Source of the DNA: Paraburkholderia silviterrae
GTDB taxonomy: Bacteria; Pseudomonadota; Gammaproteobacteria; Burkholderiales; Burkholderiaceae
NCBI RefSeq assembly: GCF_004353915.1
Contig: NZ_SMRP01000010.1
Coordinates: forward strand, 210,669 to 274,668
Length of the DNA: 64,000 nucleotides
Direction: 5' to 3'
Of the stretch, positions 18,521-27,151 are shown in pieces (position 1 is the stretch's first letter; every line of letters begins with the position of its first letter). The notes beneath the pieces are model-generated. The model worked only from the letters and a program-made list of their open reading frames with translations. It was not told where the DNA came from and ran no database searches. A program made the position numbers and the translations under genes.

Positions 18521-19276
18521 ATGAATGACTCGCTGAAAGACAAGACCATCATCGTGACCGGCGCAGGCGGCAATATCGGACGCGCCTATTGCGACGAACT
18601 GATCCGTATCGGCGCGAACGTCGTGCTGGCCGATCTCGCGGACCTGTCCGGCGTCGCCGCGGAGTACCGTTCGGCAGGCGGCTCGGCGCTCGCGATCAAG
18701 CTCGACGTGGCCGACCCGGAATCGATCGAAGCGATGGCGAGGGCCGCGTACGAGCGCTTCGGCGCAATCGACGGCATCGTGAACAACGCCGGCTTTTTCA
18801 AGGGTTGCACGTTCGGCTCGTTCATGGACATTCCTGTCGACGAATGGGACCGCTGCTACCAGATCAACGTGCGCGGCGTGTGGCTCTGCTGCCGGGCGGT
18901 GGTGCCGTACATGAAGCGCAGGGGCGGCGGCAAGATCGTCAACATTTCGTCGAACACACCCTATAAGGGCGTACCCAACTTCCTTCATTACGTCTCGTCG
19001 AAGGCGGCGATCATCGGCCTCACGCGCGCGCTCGCGCGCGAAGTCGGCGAGTTCAATATCCAGGCCAACACGTTGTGCCCCGACCTGATTCCGGACCCCG
19101 ACATCGTCGCGAAACAGGGAACCGCCGCCGACGAAAAGACCATCGCGCAGCGCTGCCTGAAGCGCACGCAAACGCCGGGCGACATGGTCGGCTCACTCAT
19201 CTATCTGCTCGACAGCGGCTCGGACTTCGTCACGGGCCAGAGCCTGCTCGTCAATGGCGGCGCATTTTTCCAATAA
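18521..19276 (+). CDS. SDR-family dehydrogenase in the Rieske operon
   Basis: A 251-residue short-chain dehydrogenase. The start at 18521 is fixed by AAAGGAGGAG ten bases upstream; the GTG at 18512 is too close to it. TGAGGNIGR binds the dinucleotide, NNAGF is the NAG motif, and Ser (NISSN) with YVSSK gives an intact catalytic triad. It is 30 bp after the reductase and 20 bp before the Rieske gene. It probably oxidises an alcohol produced by the oxygenase, or prepares the substrate for it; this is inference from the operon. Confidence 0.88.
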   Translation: MNDSLKDKTIIVTGAGGNIGRAYCDELIRIGANVVLADLADLSGVAAEYRSAGGSALAIKLDVADPESIEAMARAAYERFGAIDGIVNNAGFFKGCTFGSFMDIPVDEWDRCYQINVRGVWLCCRAVVPYMKRRGGGKIVNISSNTPYKGVPNFLHYVSSKAAIIGLTRALAREVGEFNIQANTLCPDLIPDPDIVAKQGTAADEKTIAQRCLKRTQTPGDMVGSLIYLLDSGSDFVTGQSLLVNGGAFFQ

Positions 19277-19296
19277 GCAAAGAACAGGAGATCGAC

Positions 19297-20358
19297 ATGA
19301 CCGCTCTTGCCGATATCAAGGTATCTGTCGCGAACGAAGCCGGTGCGCAGCCGCCGTTGTATCACGCGTTGCGCAAGTACTGGCACCCAGTCGCCTATGC
19401 GGGCGACCTGCTGGACAAACCGATTGGCGTGACGCTGCTCGGCGAATCGGTGGTGATCGCGCGCCTGAACGGCGTCGTGACCGCGCTGCATGGCCGGTGT
19501 CCGCACAAAGGCACGGCGCTTGCGCTTGGCGAGATCGTCGACGGCGTGATCGAATGTCCGTACCACGGCTGGCGCTTTAACGACGCCGGCAACTGCGTGC
19601 GCGTGCCCGCCCGCGAGGAAATGACCGGCGCGATCAACGCGTCGGTCGCCTGCTACCACGCGGCCGAGCACGCGGGGCTCATCTGGGTCGCCCTTGAGGC
19701 GCCCGCGATGCCGCTGCCGGACTTTCCGGAGCTCAACGATCGCGAGTATCGGGTGCTGCGCGGCGAGCCCTACGACTGGGCGACGAGCACGCCGCGACGG
19801 CTCGAGAACTTCGTCGACTTCTCGCATTTCGCCTACGTGCACGACGGCACGATCGGCAGCCGCGCCAACCCGCGCGTCGAGCCGGTCAAGGTCTGGCGCG
19901 AAGGCCATGTGCTGCGCTTTGACCGCAGCGGCGTGAAGGAGCCCGGCGTCGGCCTCAAGAAGCAACTGCTCGGCATCGAGGACGAGTGGATCGAGCCCAT
20001 CAACGAGTACCACGTGACGATGCCGCATACGGTGCACCTGAAGCGGACCTTCCCGAACGGCAAACGCTATGTGCTGTTCATGGCGGCCTCGCCGATCGAC
20101 GCGACCCGCACCCGCAGCTTCTGGTGGCAGGCGCGCGACTTCGGCACCGATCCCGGCTACGACGCGTTCTTCATGGATTTCGAGGCCGAGGTGCTGCAGC
20201 AGGACAAGCCGATCATCGAGTCCCAGCGGCCGGTCTGGTTCAGCTTCGCCGGGGGCGGCGAGCATGAGCGCGAGACGCCCGTGCGCGGCGCGGACGTCGT
20301 GACTGTCGAATATCGCCGCTGGCTGTTCGAGATGCTCAACGATGCGAGGGCATCGTGA
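19297..20358 (+). CDS. Rieske non-heme iron oxygenase, VanA-like
   Basis: A 353-residue oxygenase component. Start ATG 19297 has AGGAG upstream. The Rieske [2Fe-2S] ligands are Cys68-x-His70 (CPHKGTALALGE) and Cys87-x2-His90 (CPYHGW). The mononuclear iron site shows the family pattern ENFVDFSHFAYVH with two His. Enzymes of the vanillate demethylase group hydroxylate or O-/N-demethylate ring compounds using the VanB-type reductase. Linkage to a nucleobase permease and an amidohydrolase suggests an N-heterocyclic, perhaps N-methylated, substrate. The next gene overlaps its stop. Confidence 0.9.
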   Translation: MTALADIKVSVANEAGAQPPLYHALRKYWHPVAYAGDLLDKPIGVTLLGESVVIARLNGVVTALHGRCPHKGTALALGEIVDGVIECPYHGWRFNDAGNCVRVPAREEMTGAINASVACYHAAEHAGLIWVALEAPAMPLPDFPELNDREYRVLRGEPYDWATSTPRRLENFVDFSHFAYVHDGTIGSRANPRVEPVKVWREGHVLRFDRSGVKEPGVGLKKQLLGIEDEWIEPINEYHVTMPHTVHLKRTFPNGKRYVLFMAASPIDATRTRSFWWQARDFGTDPGYDAFFMDFEAEVLQQDKPIIESQRPVWFSFAGGGEHERETPVRGADVVTVEYRRWLFEMLNDARAS

Positions 20359-21173
20359 GGGCGGCGGCGAGCGGCCCGGTGCGCGAAGTGTTCGTGCCGG
20401 CCGGCACGGGCGCGCTGCATGCGCTCGAGTTTGGCCGCGACACGGGCCAGTTTCCCCCGCTGGTGTGCCTGCATGGCGTGACCGGCAGCGCATGGTTGTG
20501 GCACGACGTGGCGCAGCGCTTGGGCAAGACCCGGCGCGTGATCGCCCTCGATCTGCGGGGTCACGGAGAGAGCACCTGGTCGCAATCGCACGCGTATTCG
20601 ACTGAAGACCATATCGCAGACCTGGAAACGCTGGTCGATTCGCTCGACTTGCCGCGCTTCGATCTGGCCGGCCTGTCATGGGGCGCGCTGATCGCCATCG
20701 GGTACGCCGCGCGCTCGCCCTCACGCGTACGGCAGTTGGCCGTGGTCGACGTCGAGCCCAGTTTCGAGCGCGGGGAACATGAGGTCGAAGCGCGCCCTGC
20801 GTGTTTTCCGCACCGCGTGGCGGCCCTGAACCACGAGCGCCAGGCCAGTCCGGCCGCCCCCGACGCCCTGCTCAAAATCTACGCGTTCCACTCCGTGCGG
20901 CCCGCCGGCGGCGGCTGGGCGCGCAAGCACGATCCGTTCTTCCTTAGTTGCTGGCCGTTCCGGCGCGACAACCACTGGAATGCGCTGCGCGAGATTGCCT
21001 GCAGGACGCTTTTCGTGCACGGCGAGCGCAGCTTCGTGCGCGGCGCCGTGATGCGGCAGATGGCCGAGTCGTCCCAGCGCGGCGAGTTTGTCGAGATTGC
21101 CGGCAGCGGGCACCTGGTTGCACTGGAAGCGCCCGCAGCGCTATCCGCGGTGCTGGCACAATTCCTGGACTGA
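20355..21173 (+). CDS. Alpha/beta hydrolase
   Basis: A 272-residue alpha/beta-fold hydrolase starting at a GTG that overlaps the oxygenase stop (GTGA), which implies translational coupling. The oxyanion segment LHGVTGSAWLW is near residues 39-49, RVIALDLRGHGES near 61-73, the nucleophile Ser108 in GLSWG, and a C-terminal His in GSGHLVALEAP. Known relatives hydrolyse esters, amides or ring-cleavage products. In this operon it likely opens or trims the oxidised intermediate; the substrate is unknown. Confidence 0.87.
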   Translation: MRAAASGPVREVFVPAGTGALHALEFGRDTGQFPPLVCLHGVTGSAWLWHDVAQRLGKTRRVIALDLRGHGESTWSQSHAYSTEDHIADLETLVDSLDLPRFDLAGLSWGALIAIGYAARSPSRVRQLAVVDVEPSFERGEHEVEARPACFPHRVAALNHERQASPAAPDALLKIYAFHSVRPAGGGWARKHDPFFLSCWPFRRDNHWNALREIACRTLFVHGERSFVRGAVMRQMAESSQRGEFVEIAGSGHLVALEAPAALSAVLAQFLD

Positions 21174-21220
21174 ATTCGGGCACCTCACAATACCGACCTG
21201 AAAAAAGTGGAGAGAGACAC

Positions 21221-22600
21221 ATGAATACCGCAAGCGACACGGACGATATCGACAGAAAGCTGCCCATTGGCAGAACGCTGACCCTCGGCCTGCAGCACGT
21301 TCTGGTCATGTACGCGGGGGCCGTGACCGTGCCCCTGATCGTGGGCGGCGCGCTGCGCCTCTCGACGGAGGAGCTCGCTGCGCTGATCAACGCCGACTTG
21401 CTGTGCTGCGGCGTGGTTTCGCTGCTCCAGGCGCTGGGCCTCGGCAAGCTGGTCGGCATCCGGCTGCCCGTCATGATGGGCGTCTCCTACGCGGGCATCG
21501 GGCCGATGATCGCCGTCGGCCTGATGCCGGGCATGGGCTTGCCAGGGCTCTACGGCGCGATCATCGCGGCGGGTGTGATCGGCTTCCTGCTCGTGCCCGT
21601 GGTCATCCGGCTGCTGTGGCTGTTTCCGCCTCTGGTGACCGGCACCACGCTGACCACGCTGGGCGTGGGGCTGCTCGGCGTGGCCATCGCCTGGGCGGGC
21701 GGCGGCTACGACGTGCCCGACTTCGGCAATCCGGCCTATCTCTCAGTGGCCGCGCTCGTGCTGGCCGTCACGCTGCTGGTGGCGCGTTTTGCGCGTGGCT
21801 TTCTCGGCAATATCGCGGTGCTGGCGGGCATTGCCGCCGGCATGGCGCTCGCCATGGCGTTGGGCAAGGTGACCTTCCACGGCTTGAGCGAAACGCCGTG
21901 GATCGAGATGGTTCGTCCGTTCCAGTTCGGCTGGCCCAAGTTCGAGATGAGCGCGATCGCAACGATGGTGCTGGTGGTGATCGTGACGATGGTCGAATCC
22001 ATCGGCCTGCTGTTTTCTCTCGCCATCATTCTCAACCGCAACCTGAGCCCAGCCGATTTCGCGCGCGGCCTGCGCGCCGATGCGCTGGGGGCGACCATCG
22101 GCGGCATTTTCAATGCGTTTCCCTATACGACCTATGCCCAGAACATCGGGCTCGTGGGGATCACCGGTGTGCGCAGCCGCTTCGTGTGCGTGGCCGCCAG
22201 CGGCATTCTCGTCACGCTGGCGCTGCTGCCGAAGATGGCCCACATCATTGCCTCGATTCCGCACTACGTGCTGGGCGGCGCGGCGATCGTCATGTTCGGC
22301 ATGGTGGCGGCCTCGGGCGTGCGCATTTTGCAAAGCGTCGATTTCAAGTCCAACAAGCACAATATGTTCATCTTCGCCATCAGCCTCGGCGCCGGCCTGA
22401 TTCCCACGCTGTCGCCCAAATTCTTCAACGCCTTCCCGCCCTTGCTCAGCCCGCTGCTGCATAGCGGCGTGCTGCTTACCGTGGTGATGGCCGTGATCCT
22501 CAATCTGTTTTTCAACGGCATGCAGGGCGCCTCGGTTCAGTTAGAGGGCGAACCACGGCCACGCCTCGATGCAACCGAGGGCAACGAGGTGGTGCAATGA
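21221..22600 (+). CDS. NCS2-family nucleobase:cation symporter (xanthine/uracil permease type)
   Basis: A 459-residue inner-membrane transporter with about 14 hydrophobic segments. The start at 21221 follows GTGGAGAGAG. It opens with the family signature region TLGLQHVLVMYAGAVTVPLIVGGAL; GVSYAGIGPM, TMVESIGLLF and GIFNAFPYTTYAQNIGLVGITGVRSR are the conserved TM8-TM10 substrate and cation site. NCS2 members import uracil, xanthine, urate or related purines. It sits between the hydrolase and an overlapping amidohydrolase gene, so it most probably imports the pathway's substrate. Confidence 0.92.
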   Translation: MNTASDTDDIDRKLPIGRTLTLGLQHVLVMYAGAVTVPLIVGGALRLSTEELAALINADLLCCGVVSLLQALGLGKLVGIRLPVMMGVSYAGIGPMIAVGLMPGMGLPGLYGAIIAAGVIGFLLVPVVIRLLWLFPPLVTGTTLTTLGVGLLGVAIAWAGGGYDVPDFGNPAYLSVAALVLAVTLLVARFARGFLGNIAVLAGIAAGMALAMALGKVTFHGLSETPWIEMVRPFQFGWPKFEMSAIATMVLVVIVTMVESIGLLFSLAIILNRNLSPADFARGLRADALGATIGGIFNAFPYTTYAQNIGLVGITGVRSRFVCVAASGILVTLALLPKMAHIIASIPHYVLGGAAIVMFGMVAASGVRILQSVDFKSNKHNMFIFAISLGAGLIPTLSPKFFNAFPPLLSPLLHSGVLLTVVMAVILNLFFNGMQGASVQLEGEPRPRLDATEGNEVVQ

Positions 22601-23991
22601 CTTCGACCTGTGATGTGCTGCTGAGCGGCGGCATCGTCGTCACCATGGACGACACGCGCCGCGTACTCGAAGAAGGCGCCGTGGCGATCACCGGCAATCG
22701 CATCGTCGCGGTCGATACCGCGAGCGCGCTGGCCCACTGGCGGGCGGGCACGACGGTGGATTGCCGTGGACAGGTCATCATTCCCGGGCTGATCGACTGC
22801 CATAACCACCTGTTCCAGGTGGCAGGGCGCGGGCTCGGTGACGGCATGGCGCTGTGGCAATGGCTCGGCGAATTCATGCTGCCGCTAGCGGCGGGCATCA
22901 CGCCAGCCGAAGCGCTCGCGGCCGCGCGCCTGGCGGCCATGGAGGCGCTGAGTGCCGGCACCACGACCATCGTCGATAACCATTACGCGCCGGCCGACGT
23001 GCAAACCACGCTCGACATCGCCGCCATGCTCGAGCAACTGGGCTTGCGCGGCGTGGTCGCGCGCGGCATGTTCGGTCCATATACGGCGATTGCGCGCGAC
23101 AACGGCCTGAGCCCCGCCCTCTTTCGCAGCGACACGGCCGACGAATTGGCCAGCATGCGGGCTTGCATGAGCACGTGGCGCAGCGAACGCGTGAAAATCT
23201 GGCCCGCACCGATCAACGTGATCTACAACGACCTCGAACTGGTTCGCGGGTCGGTCGCGCTGGCGCGCGAATACGGTGTCAAGTGGCACACGCATTGTTC
23301 GGAGGCGCGTGTCGATCCGGAGATTTACGCGCAAACGTACGGGATCAGGCCGTTCACCTGCATGGCACAGGAAGGGCTGCTGGGGCCGGATGCAACGTTT
23401 GCGCACGCGATCTGGCTGGACGACAACGAGGTGGCGCTGGTTGGAACACAGCGTTGCGGCATCGCGCACAATCCGATGTCGAATGAGTACCTCGCGTCAG
23501 GCGCGGTGCGGCTGCGGGCACTGCGCGATGCCGGCGCCACCATGGGCATCGGCGCGGACGGTGCCGCCGGGCACCTGATGGATCTGTTCCAGATCATGAA
23601 GCAGGTGGTATATGTTCAGCGCCTGGCCACGCTCGACCCGCAAGCCACGCACGCGTGGGAAGCGTTCGAGCTTGCCACGCGCGAAGGCGCCCGGCTCGCC
23701 GGCATCGACGCGGGGCAACTGGCGCCGGGCAAGCTGGCCGATCTGGCCGTGGTGTCGCTCGCCGGTGCGCACATGGCGCCCTGTTTCGACGTGGTGGCCA
23801 ACCTGGTCTATTGCGCGTCCGGCAGGGATGTGTCGCTGACGATGGTCGACGGGCGCATCGTCTACGCGCACGGCAAGCCCACGTTCGCCGATCAGGATGA
23901 GGTGATCGCCGAGGCGCGCGCACGCTGCCGGGAACTGGTGGATCGGTTGGGCACACCCGTGCGCGGAACGCTGTCGAAGGTGATGGGTTAG
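22597..23991 (+). CDS. Amidohydrolase / chlorohydrolase-family deaminase
   Basis: A 464-residue metal-dependent hydrolase overlapping the permease stop by ATGA. The TIM-barrel metal ligands are visible: His69 and His71 in PGLIDCHNHLF, a His in WHTHCSE (about residue 230) and the Asp in GIGADGAAGHLMD (about 309). It belongs to the group that includes guanine, 8-oxoguanine and isoxanthopterin deaminases and the triazine hydrolases, which replace an exocyclic or ring substituent by OH. With an NCS2 permease beside it, deamination or hydrolysis of a purine- or pteridine-like ring is the best inference. Confidence 0.88.
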   Translation: MTSTCDVLLSGGIVVTMDDTRRVLEEGAVAITGNRIVAVDTASALAHWRAGTTVDCRGQVIIPGLIDCHNHLFQVAGRGLGDGMALWQWLGEFMLPLAAGITPAEALAAARLAAMEALSAGTTTIVDNHYAPADVQTTLDIAAMLEQLGLRGVVARGMFGPYTAIARDNGLSPALFRSDTADELASMRACMSTWRSERVKIWPAPINVIYNDLELVRGSVALAREYGVKWHTHCSEARVDPEIYAQTYGIRPFTCMAQEGLLGPDATFAHAIWLDDNEVALVGTQRCGIAHNPMSNEYLASGAVRLRALRDAGATMGIGADGAAGHLMDLFQIMKQVVYVQRLATLDPQATHAWEAFELATREGARLAGIDAGQLAPGKLADLAVVSLAGAHMAPCFDVVANLVYCASGRDVSLTMVDGRIVYAHGKPTFADQDEVIAEARARCRELVDRLGTPVRGTLSKVMG

Positions 23992-24039
23992 GGCGGACTG
24001 CGCCGACGTCTTGCACGCGCTTCTGGTAATGTCACGCAC

Positions 24040-25080
24040 ATGCAAACGATCCTCTCCGTCGAGAATCTCTCGAAGGTCTATGCCTCGGGATTCCGCGCAC
24101 TCACTGACATCAACCTGAACATCCACCGCGGCGAGATTTTCGCGCTGCTGGGGCCGAATGGCGCGGGCAAGACGACGCTGATCAGCATCATCTGCGGCAT
24201 CGTCAACGCGAGCGAAGGCAGCGTGCGTGTAGCCGGCCACGATATCGTCGCCGACTACCGCAAAGCGCGTTCGCTGATCGGCCTCGTGCCTCAGGAGCTC
24301 ACCACTGACTCGTTCGAAACGGTCTGGGCCACCGTCTCGTTCAGCCGCGGCCTGTTCGGCAAGCCGTCCAACCCGGCCTGGGTCGAGCGCGTGCTGCGCG
24401 ACCTGTCGCTGTGGGAGAAGCGCAATAACAAGATCATGACACTCTCGGGCGGCATGAAACGCCGCGTGCTGATCGCGAAGGCGCTCGCGCACGAGCCGCA
24501 GGTGCTGTTTCTGGACGAGCCGACCGCGGGCGTGGACGTCGAGCTGCGCCGCGACATGTGGAACCTCGTGCGCGGGCTCAAGGCCAACGGCGTGACGATC
24601 ATCCTGACGACCCATTACATCGACGAAGCGGAAGAGATGGCCGACCGGATCGGCGTGATCAACGCCGGCCAGATCATGCTCGTCGAGCACAAGGACGTGC
24701 TCATGCGCAAGCTCGGCCGCAAACAACTGACCTTGCAGCTGGACGCCCCCTTGAGCGCCATTCCGGCCGCGCTGGCCGACTGGCGCCTCGAACTGTCCAA
24801 GGGCGGCGCCGAGCTCACCTATACGTACGACGCCGAAAACGAGCGCAACGACATTATTGCCTTGCTCAAGAGCCTGGGCGAAGCTGGCATCGGCTTCACG
24901 GACCTGCAAACGAGCCAGAGTTCGCTGGAGGACATCTTCGTGAGTCTCGTCAGCAAGGACCCGACGGCCGCTTCACAGCCCGCCTCACAGCCCGCTTCAC
25001 AACCCGCTTCACAACCCGCCTCACAGCCCACTACGCCGTCGCTCGAAGAAAATGGCAAAAACCAGGTGACCTCCCGATGA
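24040..25080 (+). CDS. ABC-2-type exporter ATP-binding protein (YadG-like)
   Basis: A 346-residue ABC ATPase. Walker A is GPNGAGKTTL near residue 39, the signature LSGGMKRRVLIAKAL near 134, Walker B VLFLDEPTAGVD near 155, and the switch His in TTHYIDEAEEMADR. The N-terminal 310 residues resemble E. coli YadG and NodI-type subunits. The last 40 residues contain a fivefold ASQP repeat and are not part of the fold. The permease gene overlaps its stop by ATGA, so the two form a two-gene exporter. The cargo is unknown. Confidence 0.9.
   Translation: MQTILSVENLSKVYASGFRALTDINLNIHRGEIFALLGPNGAGKTTLISIICGIVNASEGSVRVAGHDIVADYRKARSLIGLVPQELTTDSFETVWATVSFSRGLFGKPSNPAWVERVLRDLSLWEKRNNKIMTLSGGMKRRVLIAKALAHEPQVLFLDEPTAGVDVELRRDMWNLVRGLKANGVTIILTTHYIDEAEEMADRIGVINAGQIMLVEHKDVLMRKLGRKQLTLQLDAPLSAIPAALADWRLELSKGGAELTYTYDAENERNDIIALLKSLGEAGIGFTDLQTSQSSLEDIFVSLVSKDPTAASQPASQPASQPASQPASQPTTPSLEENGKNQVTSR
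24970..25029 (+). repeat. Five 12-bp tandem repeats coding for ASQP
   Basis: The 12-base unit GCTTCACAGCCC and close variants occur five times without gaps inside the end of the ABC ATPase gene. Each unit encodes Ala-Ser-Gln-Pro. Being in frame, it can expand or contract without breaking the gene. Confidence 0.9.
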
Positions 25081-25838
25081 ACCTCTACGCAATTCGCGCC
25101 ATCTACCGGTTCGAAATGGCGCGCACGAGGCGCACGCTGATGCAGAGCATCGTCGCGCCGGTGATCTCGACCTCGCTCTACTTCATCGTGTTCGGCTCCG
25201 CGATCGGCTCGCGCATCAAGGAAGTGAACGGTGTCAGCTATGGCGCGTTCATCGTGCCGGGGCTGATCATGCTCTCGCTGCTCTCCCAGAGCATCTCGAA
25301 CGCGTCCTTCGGCATCTACTTCCCCCGCTTCACGGGCACGATCTACGAGCTGCTCTCGGCGCCCGTGTCCTATGTCGAAATCGTGATCAGCTATGTCGGT
25401 GCGGCGGCGACCAAGTCGGTGCTGCTCGGCCTCATCATTCTCGCCACCGCGGCGCTCTTCGTGCCGATCCAGATCCAGCATCCGCTGTGGATGGTGCTGT
25501 TCCTGCTGCTGACGGCGGTGACGTTCAGCTTGCTCGGCTTCATCATCGGCATCTGGGCGGACAACTTCGAGAAACTGCAAATCGTGCCGCTCCTGATCAT
25601 CACGCCGCTCACCTTCCTCGGCGGCAGCTTCTACTCGGTCGACATGCTGCCGCCGGCGTGGAGGGTGATTACGCTGTTCAATCCGATCGTCTATCTCATC
25701 AGCGGTTTTCGCTGGAGCTTCTACGGGCTCGCGGATGTCGACGTCGGCGTGAGTCTTGGCATGACAGCGGCTTTTCTCGCGATGTTCCTCGCGATCACCG
25801 GCTGGATCTTCAAGACGGGCTACCGGCTGAAAGCCTGA
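25077..25838 (+). CDS. ABC-2-type exporter permease (YadH-like)
   Basis: A 253-residue membrane protein with about six hydrophobic segments, starting at the ATG that overlaps the ATPase stop. It begins MNLYAIRAIYRFEMARTRRTL, and the family segment PLTFLGGSFYSVDMLPPAWRVITLFNPIVYLISGFRW near the C-terminus is typical of ABC-2 permeases such as YadH/NodJ. It pairs with the ATPase upstream. Confidence 0.9.
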   Translation: MNLYAIRAIYRFEMARTRRTLMQSIVAPVISTSLYFIVFGSAIGSRIKEVNGVSYGAFIVPGLIMLSLLSQSISNASFGIYFPRFTGTIYELLSAPVSYVEIVISYVGAAATKSVLLGLIILATAALFVPIQIQHPLWMVLFLLLTAVTFSLLGFIIGIWADNFEKLQIVPLLIITPLTFLGGSFYSVDMLPPAWRVITLFNPIVYLISGFRWSFYGLADVDVGVSLGMTAAFLAMFLAITGWIFKTGYRLKA

Positions 25839-25844
25839 CTACGA

Positions 25845-26582
25845 TCAGGCTCGCACCTCGATCCGGTTGACCACGCCGGCAATGGCGTCCAGACACCACG
25901 CATCCATCTCCGCCTGGCGCCGCTCGGCTTCGGTTGCCACGCACCCCGCGAGCGTAATGCGCTTGTCCTCCACATTGATGGTGATCTGGCCGGCGTGCAC
26001 GCGCGGATCGGTTTCGAGCACGAGCGCGAGGGCCTCGCAGATCTCTTCGTCGCCATCCGCTTCAGCGGGCACCAACTCCAGCAGATTCACCACGTCGCGG
26101 CACCCACCGACCCACCAGGCAATCGCACTCGCGAGCCGCCGATGGGACAGGCTGATTACCTGGCCCGTCAACGTCACCACGCCACCGTCAACCGTCACCT
26201 CCACAACGCCGCTGCCCTCCTCGCCGGCCTGATCCATGGTGCCGCGCAGCATTTCGAGCTGGCCTTTCACGCGCGCACAGATCACGCAGTCACGAAATTC
26301 CGTGGTCTGCAACAACCGTTCGCAAATCCGCGTGCGCAACTCGCCATCACCTATCGGCGGCCCAGCGCTCACGCGCAACTGGTCTACGAGCGGTTCGCCG
26401 TTGCTGTGCGCCCGGGTCAACTGAATCAACCGTTTCTTCGACGCCACGTCCGGCACCTCGCCTGCAACGGTCAGGGCACCGCCATCGAGGCTGATATGAA
26501 TGGGGGAATGGTGAAGCTTCAGGTGCGATTCGCGTTCGAAAGCCGCCATCACCTGCTTGAGGATCGCATCGGTGCGTTCCAT
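25845..26582 (-). CDS. Protein with three BON-like domains
   Basis: A 245-residue protein from MERTDAILKQVMAAF. Three repeated modules resemble BON domains: ISLDGGALTVAGEVPD (about 26-70), VTVDGGVVTLTGQVISLSHRRLA (about 120-165) and INVEDKRITLAGCVATEAERR (about 195-245), each with the beta strand plus Gly pattern. No signal peptide is evident, so it may be cytoplasmic, unlike OsmY. Six Cys residues are present. BON domains bind lipids or membranes. It converges on the YadGH-like unit with 6 bp between stops. Its role is unknown. Confidence 0.72.
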   Translation of the reverse strand: MERTDAILKQVMAAFERESHLKLHHSPIHISLDGGALTVAGEVPDVASKKRLIQLTRAHSNGEPLVDQLRVSAGPPIGDGELRTRICERLLQTTEFRDCVICARVKGQLEMLRGTMDQAGEEGSGVVEVTVDGGVVTLTGQVISLSHRRLASAIAWWVGGCRDVVNLLELVPAEADGDEEICEALALVLETDPRVHAGQITINVEDKRITLAGCVATEAERRQAEMDAWCLDAIAGVVNRIEVRA

Positions 26583-27151
26583 GATTTGCCTCGCGCAAAG
26601 GGGGACGAAGCAGTACCCGCCCTGCTGCGCAGCTCGAGATTTGCCGCGTAAGGCAGGCGCCGCCCAGTTCATTATAGGTTTTGCGCCCGTCCTTCCCCGC
26701 ATGCGGATTGCCGCTCGATCCTTTAGTACTACAAATATCCACTCGTGAACTTGCAGGCACGTTCAAATTCGCCAGCATTTTGGGGAGCGGTCAGTTCAGC
26801 GGCCACGAGCTGGGCACATATCGTCGGGTGGCCGAAACAAACGTGACGTAACGGCATTCTTGGTTCGATCCACCACAGTTGTACCCAGTGATCGGTTCAT
26901 AATCTGCTTCACGCAGCGTGTGACGGGTAAGCATATCGACCCGCTCGCAGCGCTGCGACCAGCCAATGTGCAGATCAATTCGCCGCAAGGTGGCCATCGT
27001 CGATAGCCACAACAAAAGCAGCTGTTGCCGACTGGTTGATCGTGCGACTTTGTGCATAAGATGAATTTCAGGGCGCATCACGTGGTGCCGCTCCGCGACT
27101 GGCGGGAGTCAAAAGGCAGCGCGCGGGTGGACGCCAGCGAGTGTTTTCATC
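26583..27151. other. 569-bp gap between the BON gene and yfiR
   Basis: This gap has lower GC than its surroundings. It contains only a weak 96-codon minus-strand open frame (annotated separately), and presumably the promoters of the BON gene and the yfiRNB operon. No RNA gene or strong repeat was recognised. Confidence 0.4.
26791..27081 (-). CDS. Possible small Cys-containing protein, 96 aa
   Basis: The frame reads MMRPEIHLMHKVARSTSRQQ followed by a short hydrophobic run (LLLLWLSTM), then a soluble tail with three Cys (QRCERVD, YNCGGSNQECRYV) ending SSWPLN. The tail looks protein-like rather than a shadow frame, and no gene lies on the other strand. Start and reality are uncertain; it could be a gene remnant. 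Confidence 0.3.
   Translation of the reverse strand: MMRPEIHLMHKVARSTSRQQLLLLWLSTMATLRRIDLHIGWSQRCERVDMLTRHTLREADYEPITGYNCGGSNQECRYVTFVSATRRYVPSSWPLN

Noticed and set aside
24970..25029. Tandem repeats considered as a CRISPR array
   Set aside because: The units are contiguous, 12 bp, without spacers, and encode ASQP in frame.
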